Below are positions 1 to 6,721 of a DNA stretch of 36,572 bases, in pieces. The first letter of the stretch is position 1. Each line of letters opens with the position of its first letter. The stretch covers positions 1 through 36,572 of the forward strand of contig JAEWKR010000040.1 of the NCBI GenBank assembly GCA_023457715.1. Reading direction: 5' to 3'. The position numbers and the translations under genes were made by a program. A model generated the notes under the pieces. That model ran no database searches, was not told the origin of the DNA, and saw only the letters and a program-made list of their open reading frames with translations. The stretch is from Verrucomicrobiota bacterium (GTDB lineage Bacteria; Verrucomicrobiota; Verrucomicrobiia; Opitutales; Opitutaceae).

Positions 1-48
<48 letters not shown>

Positions 49-340
49 GATGGGCGGCTACCAGAATGTAGCGAAGAGCGCCAGCGATTCGATGACTGGA
101 GGACAGGGCGAAACCTCAACATCCAACATCCAACATCCAACATCCAACATCCAACCTGGGGGGCAGCTACTCCGATGTAGCGAAGAGCGCCAGCGATTCG
201 ATGACTTGAAGCTGATCTCAAATCTCAAATCTCAAATCTCAAATCCCGCAACGAGCCTCCGTGTCCTCCTTGTCGGAGCTCTGTGCTCTCTGTGGCTACT
301 TCGGAATCCAGGTTCGATGTTCAATGTTCGGTATTCCGGC
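49..340. repeat. Repeat-filled spacer downstream of the hsp20-like gene
   Basis: No gene is supported here. A segment of about 35 bp (66-100) recurs almost exactly at 174-208. Between them, 116-155 is a heptamer array of CCAACAT, and 214-244 is a heptamer array of TCTCAAA. Bases 253-312 form a single-copy-looking segment that recurs at 30598-30629 plus 30809-30836, where it is split by an inserted element. The spacer ends with a short GATGTTCAATGTTCGG stretch that belongs to the CGAACAT family in reverse complement. Confidence 0.85.
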
Positions 341-736
341 TCACGCCACGCGCTCGAACTGCAGTACGGCGGACTCACGCTTGGGAATGGTCAGCGTGAG
401 GGTGCCTTCGTGCATCTCGGCGTGCATGGCGGGAAAGTCGAAGCGGTGGCCGAGGCGCAGCTTGAGCTGGTAGTCGCGCTGCGCGGCCTCGAGGTGGAGG
501 GCGCTGAAGTTGACACGGACGACGTGCGGCTTGCGCGCCGTGATCGTCAGGTCGGCACCGCGGCCTTCGATGTCGACCCCAGCGGAGCTGATGCCTGGCA
601 GATAGACGACGAGCTTCATCGCGTCCGGCTGCTCGTCGCACTCGTAGTGCGGCAGGCGGAACGTCGACTCGGACGTCGCCCGGGCGGCACTACGCTTGCG
701 CGTGCTCGAAACGGAGGGATGGATGATCGTGTGCAT
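341..736 (-). CDS. Hsp20/alpha-crystallin family small heat-shock protein
   Basis: A small heat-shock chaperone that would hold unfolded proteins in the cytoplasm. The C-terminal two thirds fit the alpha-crystallin domain: MKLVVYLPGISSAGVDIE, then DLTITARKP, and near the end the diagnostic EGTLTLTIPKRE strand. The protein is short (131 aa) and has no C-terminal IXI tail after the domain, so oligomer assembly may differ from classical Hsp20s. The start chosen is the ATG at 736, because CCTCCC lies directly before it, as at several other genes in this window. An in-frame ATG at 760 would add eight residues and is equally open. The gene stands alone, convergent to nothing on its left within the window. 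Family assignment is good; the partner and inducing signal are unknown. Confidence 0.85.
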   Translation of the reverse strand: MHTIIHPSVSSTRKRSAARATSESTFRLPHYECDEQPDAMKLVVYLPGISSAGVDIEGRGADLTITARKPHVVRVNFSALHLEAAQRDYQLKLRLGHRFDFPAMHAEMHEGTLTLTIPKRESAVLQFERVA

Positions 737-1350
737 GGGAGGAAAATGAAATGGAAGCATTTCCTCGGGGCTTGGAGGCCGCCGGGCTCAGAAGAACCAA
801 ATGCTTCCGGGTGGAAGGTTAGTTCTGGTGGCCCGCGACGGCTTTATTCCAAGTGGAAATAACGACCGGTCGCATCGCGACGCAGCACTGCTGGCAGCGG
901 GACTTCGTAAAAGAAGCGCCGGCGGCCAGGCTGCGGTGATGTTTGAGGGACGCGGTCATTAAACCTAAAGTGGATTCAACGGTGCATATTGCAGCCGGCG
1001 TGCCAAGCACGATTTTATCTGGCGTCGTAACGTTTCGGTTACAGCCGCTGCGGCGCAGAGGGTCGAATTGTACTGGTTGGGGGAGGCGGCGCCACGATGT
1101 GGACGGGGATTATGACGGCAACTCCGCGGCAAATCCCAAACGCCAAACTCCAAACGCCAAAGAGATCCCAAGGAAGGACAAAACTCCAAAGCTGGGAGGC
1201 GCGGAGGCCTGCCGCTACCCGGAGCGTCTCCTTCACCGTCCGTGCCGGTGGCTGGAGTTTGGATCCTGAGATTTTTTTGGTATTTGGAGTTTGGCGCTCG
1301 GGATTTCATCCAGGGTTGCCGGCTTCGCCTCGCCCTATCACTCTCCCGGG
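737..1350. other. Spacer with CCAAACT-type heptamers, no supported gene
   Basis: This is the upstream region shared by the divergent hsp20-like and MazG-like genes. The part up to about 1120 looks like unique sequence without a convincing coding frame. From 1134 to 1165 there is a heptamer array of CCAAACG/CCAAACT, and its reverse complement lies at about 1252-1297 (GGAGTTTGGAT, TATTTGGAGTTTGGCG), so the two could pair around a loop of roughly 90 bp. Related heptamers occur at 5092-5145. Confidence 0.7.
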
Positions 1351-1722
1351 ATGGGTTTCACTGACTCGACGACGACGATTGGGGAGATCAAGCAGCACGT
1401 GCTGGCGTTTGCGCGCGCCCGCGACTGGGAGCAGTTCCACTCGCCGAAGAATCTCAGCATGGCGCTGGCGGCCGAGTCAGGGGAGCTGATGGAGCATTTC
1501 CTGTGGGTCTCGTCCGAACAGTCCGTCCACGTGGCCCAGGATCCGGCCAAACGAGGGAAGATTGCCGACGAGATTGCCGATGTGGTGATCTACGCGATCG
1601 AATTCGCGAACATGACCGGGCTCGATCTGGCCGCCGCGATCGAGGCGAAGATGAAGGCCAATGGTGAGAAGTACCCCGTCGAAAAGGCGAAAGGCCGGGC
1701 GGACAAGTATACGGAGCTGTGA
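1351..1722 (+). CDS. MazG-fold nucleotide pyrophosphohydrolase, dCTP pyrophosphatase 1-like
   Basis: Predicted cytoplasmic house-cleaning enzyme that would hydrolyse dCTP or modified dNTPs to the monophosphate and pyrophosphate. The 123-aa chain matches the all-alpha RS21-C6/DCTPP1 type. Visible are FARARDWEQFHSPKNLSMAL, the first metal-binding motif ESGELME (E42, E45, E48), and the second DEIADVV (E74, D77). The C-terminal stretch ANGEKYPVEKAKGRADKY is typical of bacterial members. The ATG at 1351 is chosen because homology begins just after it. The frame is open upstream to 1291 but translates repeat sequence there. There is no obvious Shine-Dalgarno; the bases before the start are CTCTCCCGGG. 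No partner gene lies in operon distance. Confidence 0.9.
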   Translation: MGFTDSTTTIGEIKQHVLAFARARDWEQFHSPKNLSMALAAESGELMEHFLWVSSEQSVHVAQDPAKRGKIADEIADVVIYAIEFANMTGLDLAAAIEAKMKANGEKYPVEKAKGRADKYTEL

Positions 1723-1731
1723 AGGCTCGGG

Positions 1732-1845
1732 ATCTTTCTCTTTCTCTTAATCTTTCTCTTTCTCCTGCCTTGGGGATTGGACGAGCGAGGGCCTCGCAAG
1801 CAACCAAACCAGAGAAAGAGAAAGATTAAGATTAAGAGAAAGACC
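1732..1845. repeat. Pyrimidine/purine long inverted repeat, copy 1
   Basis: The left arm (1732-1764) is CTTTCT hexamers interrupted by one TTAATC. The right arm (1812-1845) is GAGAAA hexamers with two GATTAA units. The arms are near-perfect reverse complements separated by about 47 bp, and could form a 30-bp hairpin just after the stop of the MazG-like gene. A second copy with the same arms and a different loop lies at 14790-14900. Confidence 0.9.
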
Positions 1846-1917
1846 AAAGGGCGGACGATGAGGCGCCTCAATCCTGCAGGCTGAAGCTCTGCAGTTACCG
1901 CTCCGAACCCCGCCGCG

Positions 1918-2139
1918 TCAGTTGTTCTCGCAGCGTTCGCATTGGCCGCTGCAGGCGCGGGGCGGCGGCGCGGCGTGCTGCGTGATCAGACCGTACCCGC
2001 CCGCGATGACCCGTCGGACCGGCTCGCCAGTTTCCGGGTGCTCGGTGAGCGGCTTATCCCGCATCGACTGCTGCACCTCGAAGCGACGCGGCTTGCCCCG
2101 CGGCGTCTGCGGAATCGTTTCGTAGATGTAGGTGGTCAT
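1918..2139 (-). CDS. FmdB-like small regulatory protein lacking the zinc-ribbon cysteines
   Basis: This 73-aa protein follows the FmdB/zinc-ribbon template. It starts MTTYIYETIP where the family has PTYEYEC, then RRFEVQQSMRDKPLTEHPETGEPVRRVIAGGYG, where the family has FE..QS..D.PL..CP.CGG.V.R.I. Both CxxC zinc knuckles are missing: the first is replaced by residues around ETIPQT, the second by HPETGE. Instead a new cysteine cluster, CSGQCERC, sits at the extreme C-terminus and could bind metal. The function of FmdB proteins is poorly defined; regulation has been proposed for the founding member. It precedes nothing co-directional within 230 bp on its upstream side and looks monocistronic. Confidence 0.8.
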   Translation of the reverse strand: MTTYIYETIPQTPRGKPRRFEVQQSMRDKPLTEHPETGEPVRRVIAGGYGLITQHAAPPPRACSGQCERCENN

Positions 2140-2373
2140 TGGAGACGAACGTTCCAGTGGTCGGCAGCGGAGGTTTCAAGGCAGAAGAACTCGAGCCGGG
2201 CCACAGATTACACAGATCGCACAGATCTAGGTTACAATCCGGCGCTTGGCGGTAAGCGGTGGGCGATAGGCTTTCATAAAAAGGCAGATAGCCGCAAGAA
2301 GGCACAGAAGGCGAAAAAAAGAGAAGGCGGTCTTGGTTCTTGCGCTTTTTTGCGCCTTTTTGCGGCCACCTCC
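2140..2373. repeat. Spacer with CAGATnnCACAGAT and GCGCAAAAAAGGCGC-type repeats
   Basis: Bases 2201-2230 carry the periodic ACAGATTACACAGATCGCAC unit. Bases 2283-2372 form an imperfect inverted repeat, with GCCGCAAGAAGGCACAGAAG on the left and a TGCGCCTTTTTGCGGCC arm on the right. It lies immediately downstream of the mog stop codon and could act as a transcription terminator, although there is no classical U-tract. Confidence 0.65.
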
Positions 2374-2898
2374 TCAGCTCTTCGGCCGGAAGACTTTCAT
2401 TGCGGACTCGTTGGTCTCCAGGTGGACATCGGCGGTGAGGTCGAGGCAGTAGGGAATGGCGGGAAAGACGGCTTCGAGGTTTTCGCGGATCGCTTTCGGG
2501 CGGCCCGGGAGATTCACGATCAGCGTCCGGCCGCGGATGCCGGCGGTCTGGCGGGAGAGGATCGCAGTGGGCACGTACTTCAGCGAAGTCGCCCGCATGA
2601 GTTCGCCGAAGCCGGGGAGCATCTTCTGACAAACGGCCGCGGTGGCTTCGGGGGTCACGTCGCGCGGCGCCGGGCCCGTGCCCCCGGTGGTGACGACCAG
2701 ACAGCAGCCGGCGTCATCGGCCATGCGCTTGAGCTCGGCTTCGATGAGCGGCTGCTCGTCCGGGATCACCTTGTAGTCGACCTCGAAGGGCGTGGTTAGC
2801 CACTCCCGTAGCAGGGCCACGCAGGCTTTGCCAGGCGTGTCCTCATAGACGCCGGCACTGGCGCGGTCGGAAATGTTGATGACGCCGATGCGAATCAT
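2374..2898 (-). CDS. mog: Molybdopterin adenylyltransferase
   Basis: Catalyses adenylylation of molybdopterin, the step before molybdate insertion in molybdenum cofactor synthesis; cytoplasmic. The 174-aa chain reads like Mog from end to end. It opens with IGVINISDRASAGVYEDTPG, has the substrate-loop motif TTGGTGPAPRDVTPEAT around residues 70-86, then MPGFGE-like LPGFGELMRATSLKYVPTAILSRQ, the NLPGRPKAI motif, and the Mog-type ending FRPKS. This ending and length favour Mog over MoaB. No other moa/moe gene lies in the window. The start has no Shine-Dalgarno; the 20 bases before the ATG are a pyrimidine tract ending CTCCC. Confidence 0.92.
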   Translation of the reverse strand: MIRIGVINISDRASAGVYEDTPGKACVALLREWLTTPFEVDYKVIPDEQPLIEAELKRMADDAGCCLVVTTGGTGPAPRDVTPEATAAVCQKMLPGFGELMRATSLKYVPTAILSRQTAGIRGRTLIVNLPGRPKAIRENLEAVFPAIPYCLDLTADVHLETNESAMKVFRPKS

Positions 2899-2995
2899 GG
2901 GAGGGGAGAGTGAAAGTGGGAGGAAAGGGACCTAGGGGACCCAAGGGACGTAAAGGATGAAATGCGGGCTTGGGGGCCGTGGCGGCGGTTGGGGG

Positions 2996-3060
2996 CTGTG
3001 GGAGCGGTCTTACCCTGCGATCGCGCATGATGGAATCGCGGGGTAAACCCGCTCCCACAG
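2996..3060. repeat. REP-like palindrome between mog and gluQ
   Basis: A 65-bp hairpin: CTGTGGGAGCGG pairs with CCGCTCCCACAG, and TACCCTGCGAT pairs with ATCGCGGGGTA, leaving a short loop. It is flanked at 2928-2950 and 3082-3125 by inverted copies of a GGGACCTAAGGGACC-type repeat, so the whole spacer is a nested palindrome. This is a typical dispersed extragenic repeat. It is placed between mog and the 3' end of gluQ. Confidence 0.85.
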
Positions 3061-3117
3061 TTTCAGAGCAGCAGCGTCCTTTTAGGTCCCTTGGGTCGTT
3101 TAGGTCCCTTTCTTCCC

Positions 3118-3963
3118 TTAGGTCCTTTTCTCAAACCCCGCGATAATCTCCCCCGCCTTCACACCCCGCTCGCGCAGGGTGCGCAGCGCGAGCGCGTCGT
3201 GGCGCTTGGCGAGGCGCTGGCCGGAAGCGTCGAGCATCAGCGGGGCGTGATAGAAGGCGGGCGCGGGCCAGCCGAGGGCGCGGAAGAGCAGCAGCTGGCG
3301 GAAGGTGCTGCGGATCAGATCGGCGCCACGAACGACCTCGGTGATGCCGAACTCGGCATCGTCGACGACGGTCGCGAGTTGGTAGCTGGGCATGTCGTCC
3401 TTTCGCCAGACGAGAAAATCGCCGAAGTCGAGGCCGGCGGTGGCGTGCTGCTCCCCGCAGCGACCATCGACGAAGGTGATACGTTCGCCATCGGGGACGC
3501 GGAACCGCCAGTTGACGGTGATGTTTTCCCCGAGCGGCGGAAGCGGCGCATCGGCGGGTGGCCGGAAGCCGGCGGGGTAGACCGGCTCATCGTCCACGCC
3601 TGCCCCTTCGTGAGGCGCCCCGGCCGCCTCGGCGACGTCGCGACGCGAACGGGTGCAGGGGAAGATCAGGCCGGCGGCGTGCAGGCGCTCCAACGCCACC
3701 CGGTAGCGCTGGCGTCGGACCGACTGCGTGAACATGGGTCCGTCCCACTCGAGCCCCAGCCAGCGGAGATCCTCCTGCATCGCGACGACGTATTCCGGCC
3801 GGCAGCGGGCCGCATCCAGGTCGTCGTTGCGCAGCAGCAGCCGTCCACCGGCCGCGCGGGCGCTTTCCGCCGCGATCCAGAACGTGCGCGCATGCCCCAG
3901 ATGCAGCAGCCCTGTGGGCGAAGGCGCCAGACGGCCGAGGTAGGGAGATGCTGGGTTAACCAC
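3118..3963 (-). CDS. gluQ: Glutamyl-Q tRNA(Asp) synthetase
   Basis: GluQ-RS is a truncated class I GluRS paralog that attaches glutamate to queuosine in the anticodon of tRNA(Asp). The Rossmann catalytic core is clear: GRLAPSPTGLLHLGHARTFW carries the HIGH-type motif HLGH, and QRLAKRHDA is the KMSKS-type loop. The anticodon-binding domain is absent, as the family requires (281 aa here). The zinc site is degenerate: only FPCTRSRRD keeps one cysteine where E. coli GluQ-RS has CTC, and the later YxxxC is YPAGF. The start chosen is GTG at 3963. It lies inside a CACGAAGGGA-type repeat, and the open frame upstream to 4152 is only translated repeat. An in-frame TTG further up is an alternative. Confidence 0.88.
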   Translation of the reverse strand: MVNPASPYLGRLAPSPTGLLHLGHARTFWIAAESARAAGGRLLLRNDDLDAARCRPEYVVAMQEDLRWLGLEWDGPMFTQSVRRQRYRVALERLHAAGLIFPCTRSRRDVAEAAGAPHEGAGVDDEPVYPAGFRPPADAPLPPLGENITVNWRFRVPDGERITFVDGRCGEQHATAGLDFGDFLVWRKDDMPSYQLATVVDDAEFGITEVVRGADLIRSTFRQLLLFRALGWPAPAFYHAPLMLDASGQRLAKRHDALALRTLRERGVKAGEIIAGFEKRT

Positions 3964-4029
3964 GAAGGGACACGAATGGACACGAACCCCAAGCCCGGCA
4001 ATCAAACCCGCCAGACCAGGTGCCTGTCC
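3961..4029. repeat. Decamer repeat overlapping the gluQ start
   Basis: The decamer family CACGAAGGGACACGAATGGA begins at 3961 and continues to about 3990, so the GTG start codon of gluQ is itself part of the repeat. The same decamer unit occurs at 4289-4320 (reverse complement) and 36474-36505. Confidence 0.8.
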
Positions 4030-4035
4030 ACGGAA

Positions 4036-4213
4036 AGAGCGGCTACGCCGCAACCAAATCAAACCATTGAAACCACAGATGAACACAGATGGACACGTAT
4101 CCAGGCCGGTCTTTTTCCAAATCTGAGTCCATCTGTGTTCATCTGTGGTCAAGGGATTGGGAGGAGCCCAAAAACCAATCGTGCTGAAAGAACACGAACT
4201 TCTGGGATAGTAC
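4036..4213 (+). mobile_element. Roughly 179-bp non-autonomous repeat element, copy A
   Basis: The segment starts AGAGCGGCTACGCC and ends GGGATAGTAC. It recurs in inverted orientation at 30628-30806 at clearly more than 85% identity by eye. Internally it holds ACCACAGATGAACACAG and its reverse complement around a CCAGGCCGGTCTTTTTCC centre, so it folds into a long hairpin. The hexamer ACGGAA is found directly on both sides (4030-4035 and 4215-4220), suggesting a target duplication. It codes for nothing. Confidence 0.75.
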
Positions 4214-4324
4214 TACGGAACACACTGAAAAATCCGTGTGATCCGTCTGTTCCGTGGGCGACTCCTGCATTTGGTTTTCTGCTCTTCTATTGGTGTCCAT
4301 TCGTGTCCATACGTGGTTCCTCCC
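4214..4324. repeat. Repeat leader upstream of the LOG-family gene
   Basis: Bases 4217-4258 carry a periodic ACGGAACACACTG-type unit with an inverted counterpart (GTCTGTTCCGTGGG). Bases 4289-4320 carry the reverse complement of the CACGAATGGA decamer. The repeat ends five bases before the ATG of the next gene, so any transcript leader of that gene is repeat sequence. Confidence 0.7.
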
Positions 4325-4903
4325 ATGAAGCTTCTCTGCGTTTATTGCGCCTCCAGCGATCGGCTGGACCCGAAGTACTATGCCGCGGCGGCGGAACTGG
4401 GCCGGATGATGGTGCTGCAGGGCTGGGGGTTGGTGTATGGCGGGGGTCGGACCGGGATCATGGGCGCCATCGCGCGGGCGGTGAAACAGAGCGGGGGGCG
4501 CGTGGTGGGCGTGATCCCGGATTTCATGAAGGCTCGGGAGCTGGCGTACGATGAGGCGGACGAACTGGTCAGCGTGGTGACGATGCGCGAGCGAAAGCTG
4601 CTGATGGAGACGCGCGCGGACGCGTTCGTGGCGCTGCCGGGCGGGTGGGGCACGCTGGAGGAGATCATGGAGATCCTGACGCTGCGGCAGCTCGATGTGG
4701 TGAAGAAGCCATGCGTGTTTCTGAACCAGGATGGGTTTTACGACGATCTGCTGCGACTGTTCGACCGGATGCAGCGCGAGAATTTCTTCAAGGCCTCGAA
4801 TAGGGAATTGTTTCGCGTGGCGAAGACGGTGCCGCAGGTGTTCACGGAGTTGGAAACGGGCGCGACGGCGAAGGCGGATGCGAAGTGGTTTGAGACGCGA
4901 TGA
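4325..4903 (+). CDS. LOG-family (TIGR00730) nucleotide 5'-monophosphate phosphoribohydrolase
   Basis: Predicted cytoplasmic Rossmann-fold enzyme that cleaves the N-glycosidic bond of a nucleoside monophosphate. In plant and some bacterial members the substrate is a cytokinin riboside monophosphate; in many bacteria the true substrate is unknown. The 192-aa chain shows VYCASS at the N-terminus, YGGGRTGIMG (residues 38-47), MRERKLLM, and the hallmark PGGWGTLEE (105-113). All residues needed for activity appear present. ATG 4325 is the first start in the homologous region; CCTCCC precedes it directly. The gene is monocistronic between repeat blocks. The call of the family is firm; the substrate is not. 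Confidence 0.9.
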   Translation: MKLLCVYCASSDRLDPKYYAAAAELGRMMVLQGWGLVYGGGRTGIMGAIARAVKQSGGRVVGVIPDFMKARELAYDEADELVSVVTMRERKLLMETRADAFVALPGGWGTLEEIMEILTLRQLDVVKKPCVFLNQDGFYDDLLRLFDRMQRENFFKASNRELFRVAKTVPQVFTELETGATAKADAKWFETR

Positions 4904-5145
4904 CAACCGAACTGCCCACGGAACACACGGAAGACACGGAAGCGCTTCGCAACCCGATCTGTTTTTACAGGAGGGCGCAGAGATAGCAGAGGCCTGAAGC
5001 GTTCGGTTCTAATACTCTGCTGCCTCTGCGATCTCCTGTAAAACTGCCTTGGTCGCTAGGTGTGGCGTCCGTGTAAGCTTTGGCCAGTTTTGGTTTGGAC
5101 TTGGGATTTATTTGGCGTTTGGACGTTTGGAGTTTGGGATTTTCA
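4904..5145. repeat. Spacer with nonamer repeat, hairpin and CCAAACT-type heptamers
   Basis: Bases 4916-4941 repeat a nonamer of the CACGGAAGA type. At 4963-5044 a hairpin is formed by TTTTACAGGAG…GCAGAGG and CCTCTGCGATCTCCTGTAAAA. Bases 5090-5143 are heptamers related to TTTGGAG/TTTGGCG and run up to three bases from the ATG of the NUDIX gene. Confidence 0.75.
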
Positions 5146-5697
5146 ATGATGCTCCCTCCTGTCCTCACGTTACTCCGTGCTCATGCTGCGCGGTCGTTGG
5201 ATGCTCATGAGGCAAAAATGACGGCGGAAGTGATCCGTTTTGTGGAGACGCACGCTGATTGCCTGGAGCGGAGTTGCGTGCCGGGGCATCTCACGGGCTC
5301 AGCCTGGATCGTGAGCCCGGACCGGACACGGACGCTGCTGACGCACCACCACAAACTGGACAAATGGCTGCAGCTGGGAGGGCATGCCGATGGCGATCCG
5401 GATCTGGCGCGCGTGGCCCTGCGCGAGGCCCGGGAGGAAAGCGGTCTCACGCGCCTGACGCTGCTCGACGGCGCCCTCTTCGATTTCGACGTGCATTGGA
5501 TTCCGCCACGGAAGTCTGATCCGGGGCACCACCATTACGATCTGCGGTTCCTGATCGAAGCCGATCCAGCCGAGCCGTTGGTGATTTCGAGCGAGTCGAA
5601 GGATCTCGCCTGGGTGGAAATCGATCGGGTGGCCGTGCTCAATCCGGAGGAGTCGATGGCGCGGATGGTGCGGAAAGTGAAAGGGCTGAAAGGCTGA
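5146..5697 (+). CDS. NUDIX hydrolase
   Basis: Predicted pyrophosphohydrolase acting on a nucleoside-diphosphate-linked substrate. The NUDIX box is clear: GGHADGDPDLARVALREAREESGL is cut here as GGHADGDPDLARVA then LREAREESGL. The REAREES core is intact, and the first Glu of the box is replaced by Asp. The N-terminal part, including HLTGSAWIVSPDRTRTLLTHHHKLDKW, resembles the bacterial type often annotated simply as NUDIX domain protein; the substrate is not predictable. Two adjacent ATGs (5146, 5149) are possible starts. The last residues, KVKGLKG, are encoded by the beginning of an octamer repeat (GGCTGAAA) that continues after the stop, so the C-terminus seems to have been set by the repeat. 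Confidence 0.88.
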   Translation: MMLPPVLTLLRAHAARSLDAHEAKMTAEVIRFVETHADCLERSCVPGHLTGSAWIVSPDRTRTLLTHHHKLDKWLQLGGHADGDPDLARVALREAREESGLTRLTLLDGALFDFDVHWIPPRKSDPGHHHYDLRFLIEADPAEPLVISSESKDLAWVEIDRVAVLNPEESMARMVRKVKGLKG

Positions 5698-6109
5698 GAA
5701 GCTGAATGGCTGAAGGGGTGGAAGGGTGGACGGGTTAAGGGAACATCGAACCTGAATACCGATTTTGCCACAGAGGTCACAGAGGCCCAATCAGAGCCGA
5801 GCCGGAGGGGGGCGCCGCGACTGCGGTGGCGGCTCTGGGTAGCGTAGGCGTCCCGCCTGCGTAAGGACGGATCTGCGAATGGCAGCGCGCGGAAATCATG
5901 GGCGGGGTTGTTTTCGAGAGCCTGTCCTTACGCAGGCGGGACGCCTACGCTACGGCGATCCACGGACTCGAGTTTTTCGCACGCGGGACCCTCCGGCGGG
6001 CAGGCTACGGCGATCCACGGGCTGCAGCCATCGCAGCCGGGACGCGTGCGCCAGCGGGACTCTTACGGTCGCTGGCATTTTTGGGCGGGCACATCATCGT
6101 GCCCACTGT
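5698..6109. repeat. Spacer with octamer repeat, 30-bp inverted repeat and dispersed segments
   Basis: No gene is supported. Bases 5684-5723 are octamers of the GGCTGAAG type. Bases 5790-5820 (CAGAGCCGAGCCGGAGG…) recur at 30531-30561. A perfect 30-bp inverted repeat has arms 5839-5870 and 5924-5953, reading GTAGCGTAGGCGTCCCGCCT inward. A CTACGGCGATCCACGG unit appears twice in direct orientation (5951-5967 and 6006-6021). Confidence 0.8.
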
Positions 6110-6496
6110 ATGTCGAATCCGGGCACGTTGCTCATTCTGGCGGGGTTTCACAGCCTCGCGTTCGCGGTGTTTCATACGGCGTTCTGGCGGCTTTTCTCCT
6201 GGGGTTCCCAGCTGCCGCGGCTGACGCCGGTCAATCGCGGGATCCTGCAGGTGCTCAACCTGTGCCTCACGTTCGTGTTCGCGGCGTTTGGGCTGCTCGT
6301 CCTGATGTATCGGTCCGAATTGCTGATCACCCCGTTCGGCCGCGCTTTCCTGGCGGTGATCAGCTTGTTCTGGGTACTGCGACTCGTGATGCAGTTCGTA
6401 TTTTTCTCATATCGGCACTGGGCGTCGGTGCTGCTGTCGGCGCTGTTTGTGCTCGGGGCGCTGCTCCACGGGCTGCCGCTCTGGCATATGAATTAG
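6110..6496 (+). CDS. Small integral membrane protein of unknown function
   Basis: I do not recognise a named family. The 128-aa protein is almost entirely hydrophobic, with four likely membrane helices: about residues 5-27 (LLILAGFHSLAFAVFHTAF), 43-65 (ILQVLNLCLTFVFAAFGLL), 74-97 (FLAVISLFWVLRLVMQFVF) and 102-124. The first helix contains FHSLAFAVFH, with paired histidines, and the third contains a buried Arg, which could be functional. ATG 6110 is the first start after the repeat-rich spacer; the open frame upstream is repeat. It sits 226 bp before the HAD-UbiA gene, separated by a strong hairpin, so co-transcription is doubtful. Confidence 0.75.
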   Translation: MSNPGTLLILAGFHSLAFAVFHTAFWRLFSWGSQLPRLTPVNRGILQVLNLCLTFVFAAFGLLVLMYRSELLITPFGRAFLAVISLFWVLRLVMQFVFFSYRHWASVLLSALFVLGALLHGLPLWHMN

Positions 6497-6633
6497 GAGC
6501 GCGCTGCACGCGGTTTCAGATTTCAGACAGGACCGATGCCTCACGCGAAGGTCGCAAAGGTCACGAAGGATTGGACGGTCGTGACCTTGGCGTGAGCAGC
6601 CGATCTGAAATCTGAAATTTGAAATCTGAATCT

Positions 6634-6658
6634 CCTGCCCCGGTGGAGCCGGGGCAGG
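6634..6658. terminator. GC-rich hairpin between the membrane-protein gene and the HAD-UbiA gene
   Basis: A 10-bp perfect stem (CCTGCCCCGG with CCGGGGCAGG) closes a 5-base loop. It is followed by G-rich sequence, not T, so intrinsic termination is uncertain. TCTGAAA-type heptamers lie directly upstream (6602-6630). Confidence 0.45.
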
Positions 6659-6721
6659 GGGGGTGAACGCCCCATAGGACGGTGGTCGCTGAACGGGGAG
6701 AATCGGAGGAACCCAACTTCC

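Noticed and set aside
943..1309. Small open frames on both strands between hsp20 and the MazG-like gene
   Set aside because: They run into repeat arrays, overlap each other and show no family features.
3964..4152. N-terminal extension of gluQ up to an ATG at 4152
   Set aside because: The added residues are translated dispersed repeat, and catalytic-domain homology starts only after 3963.
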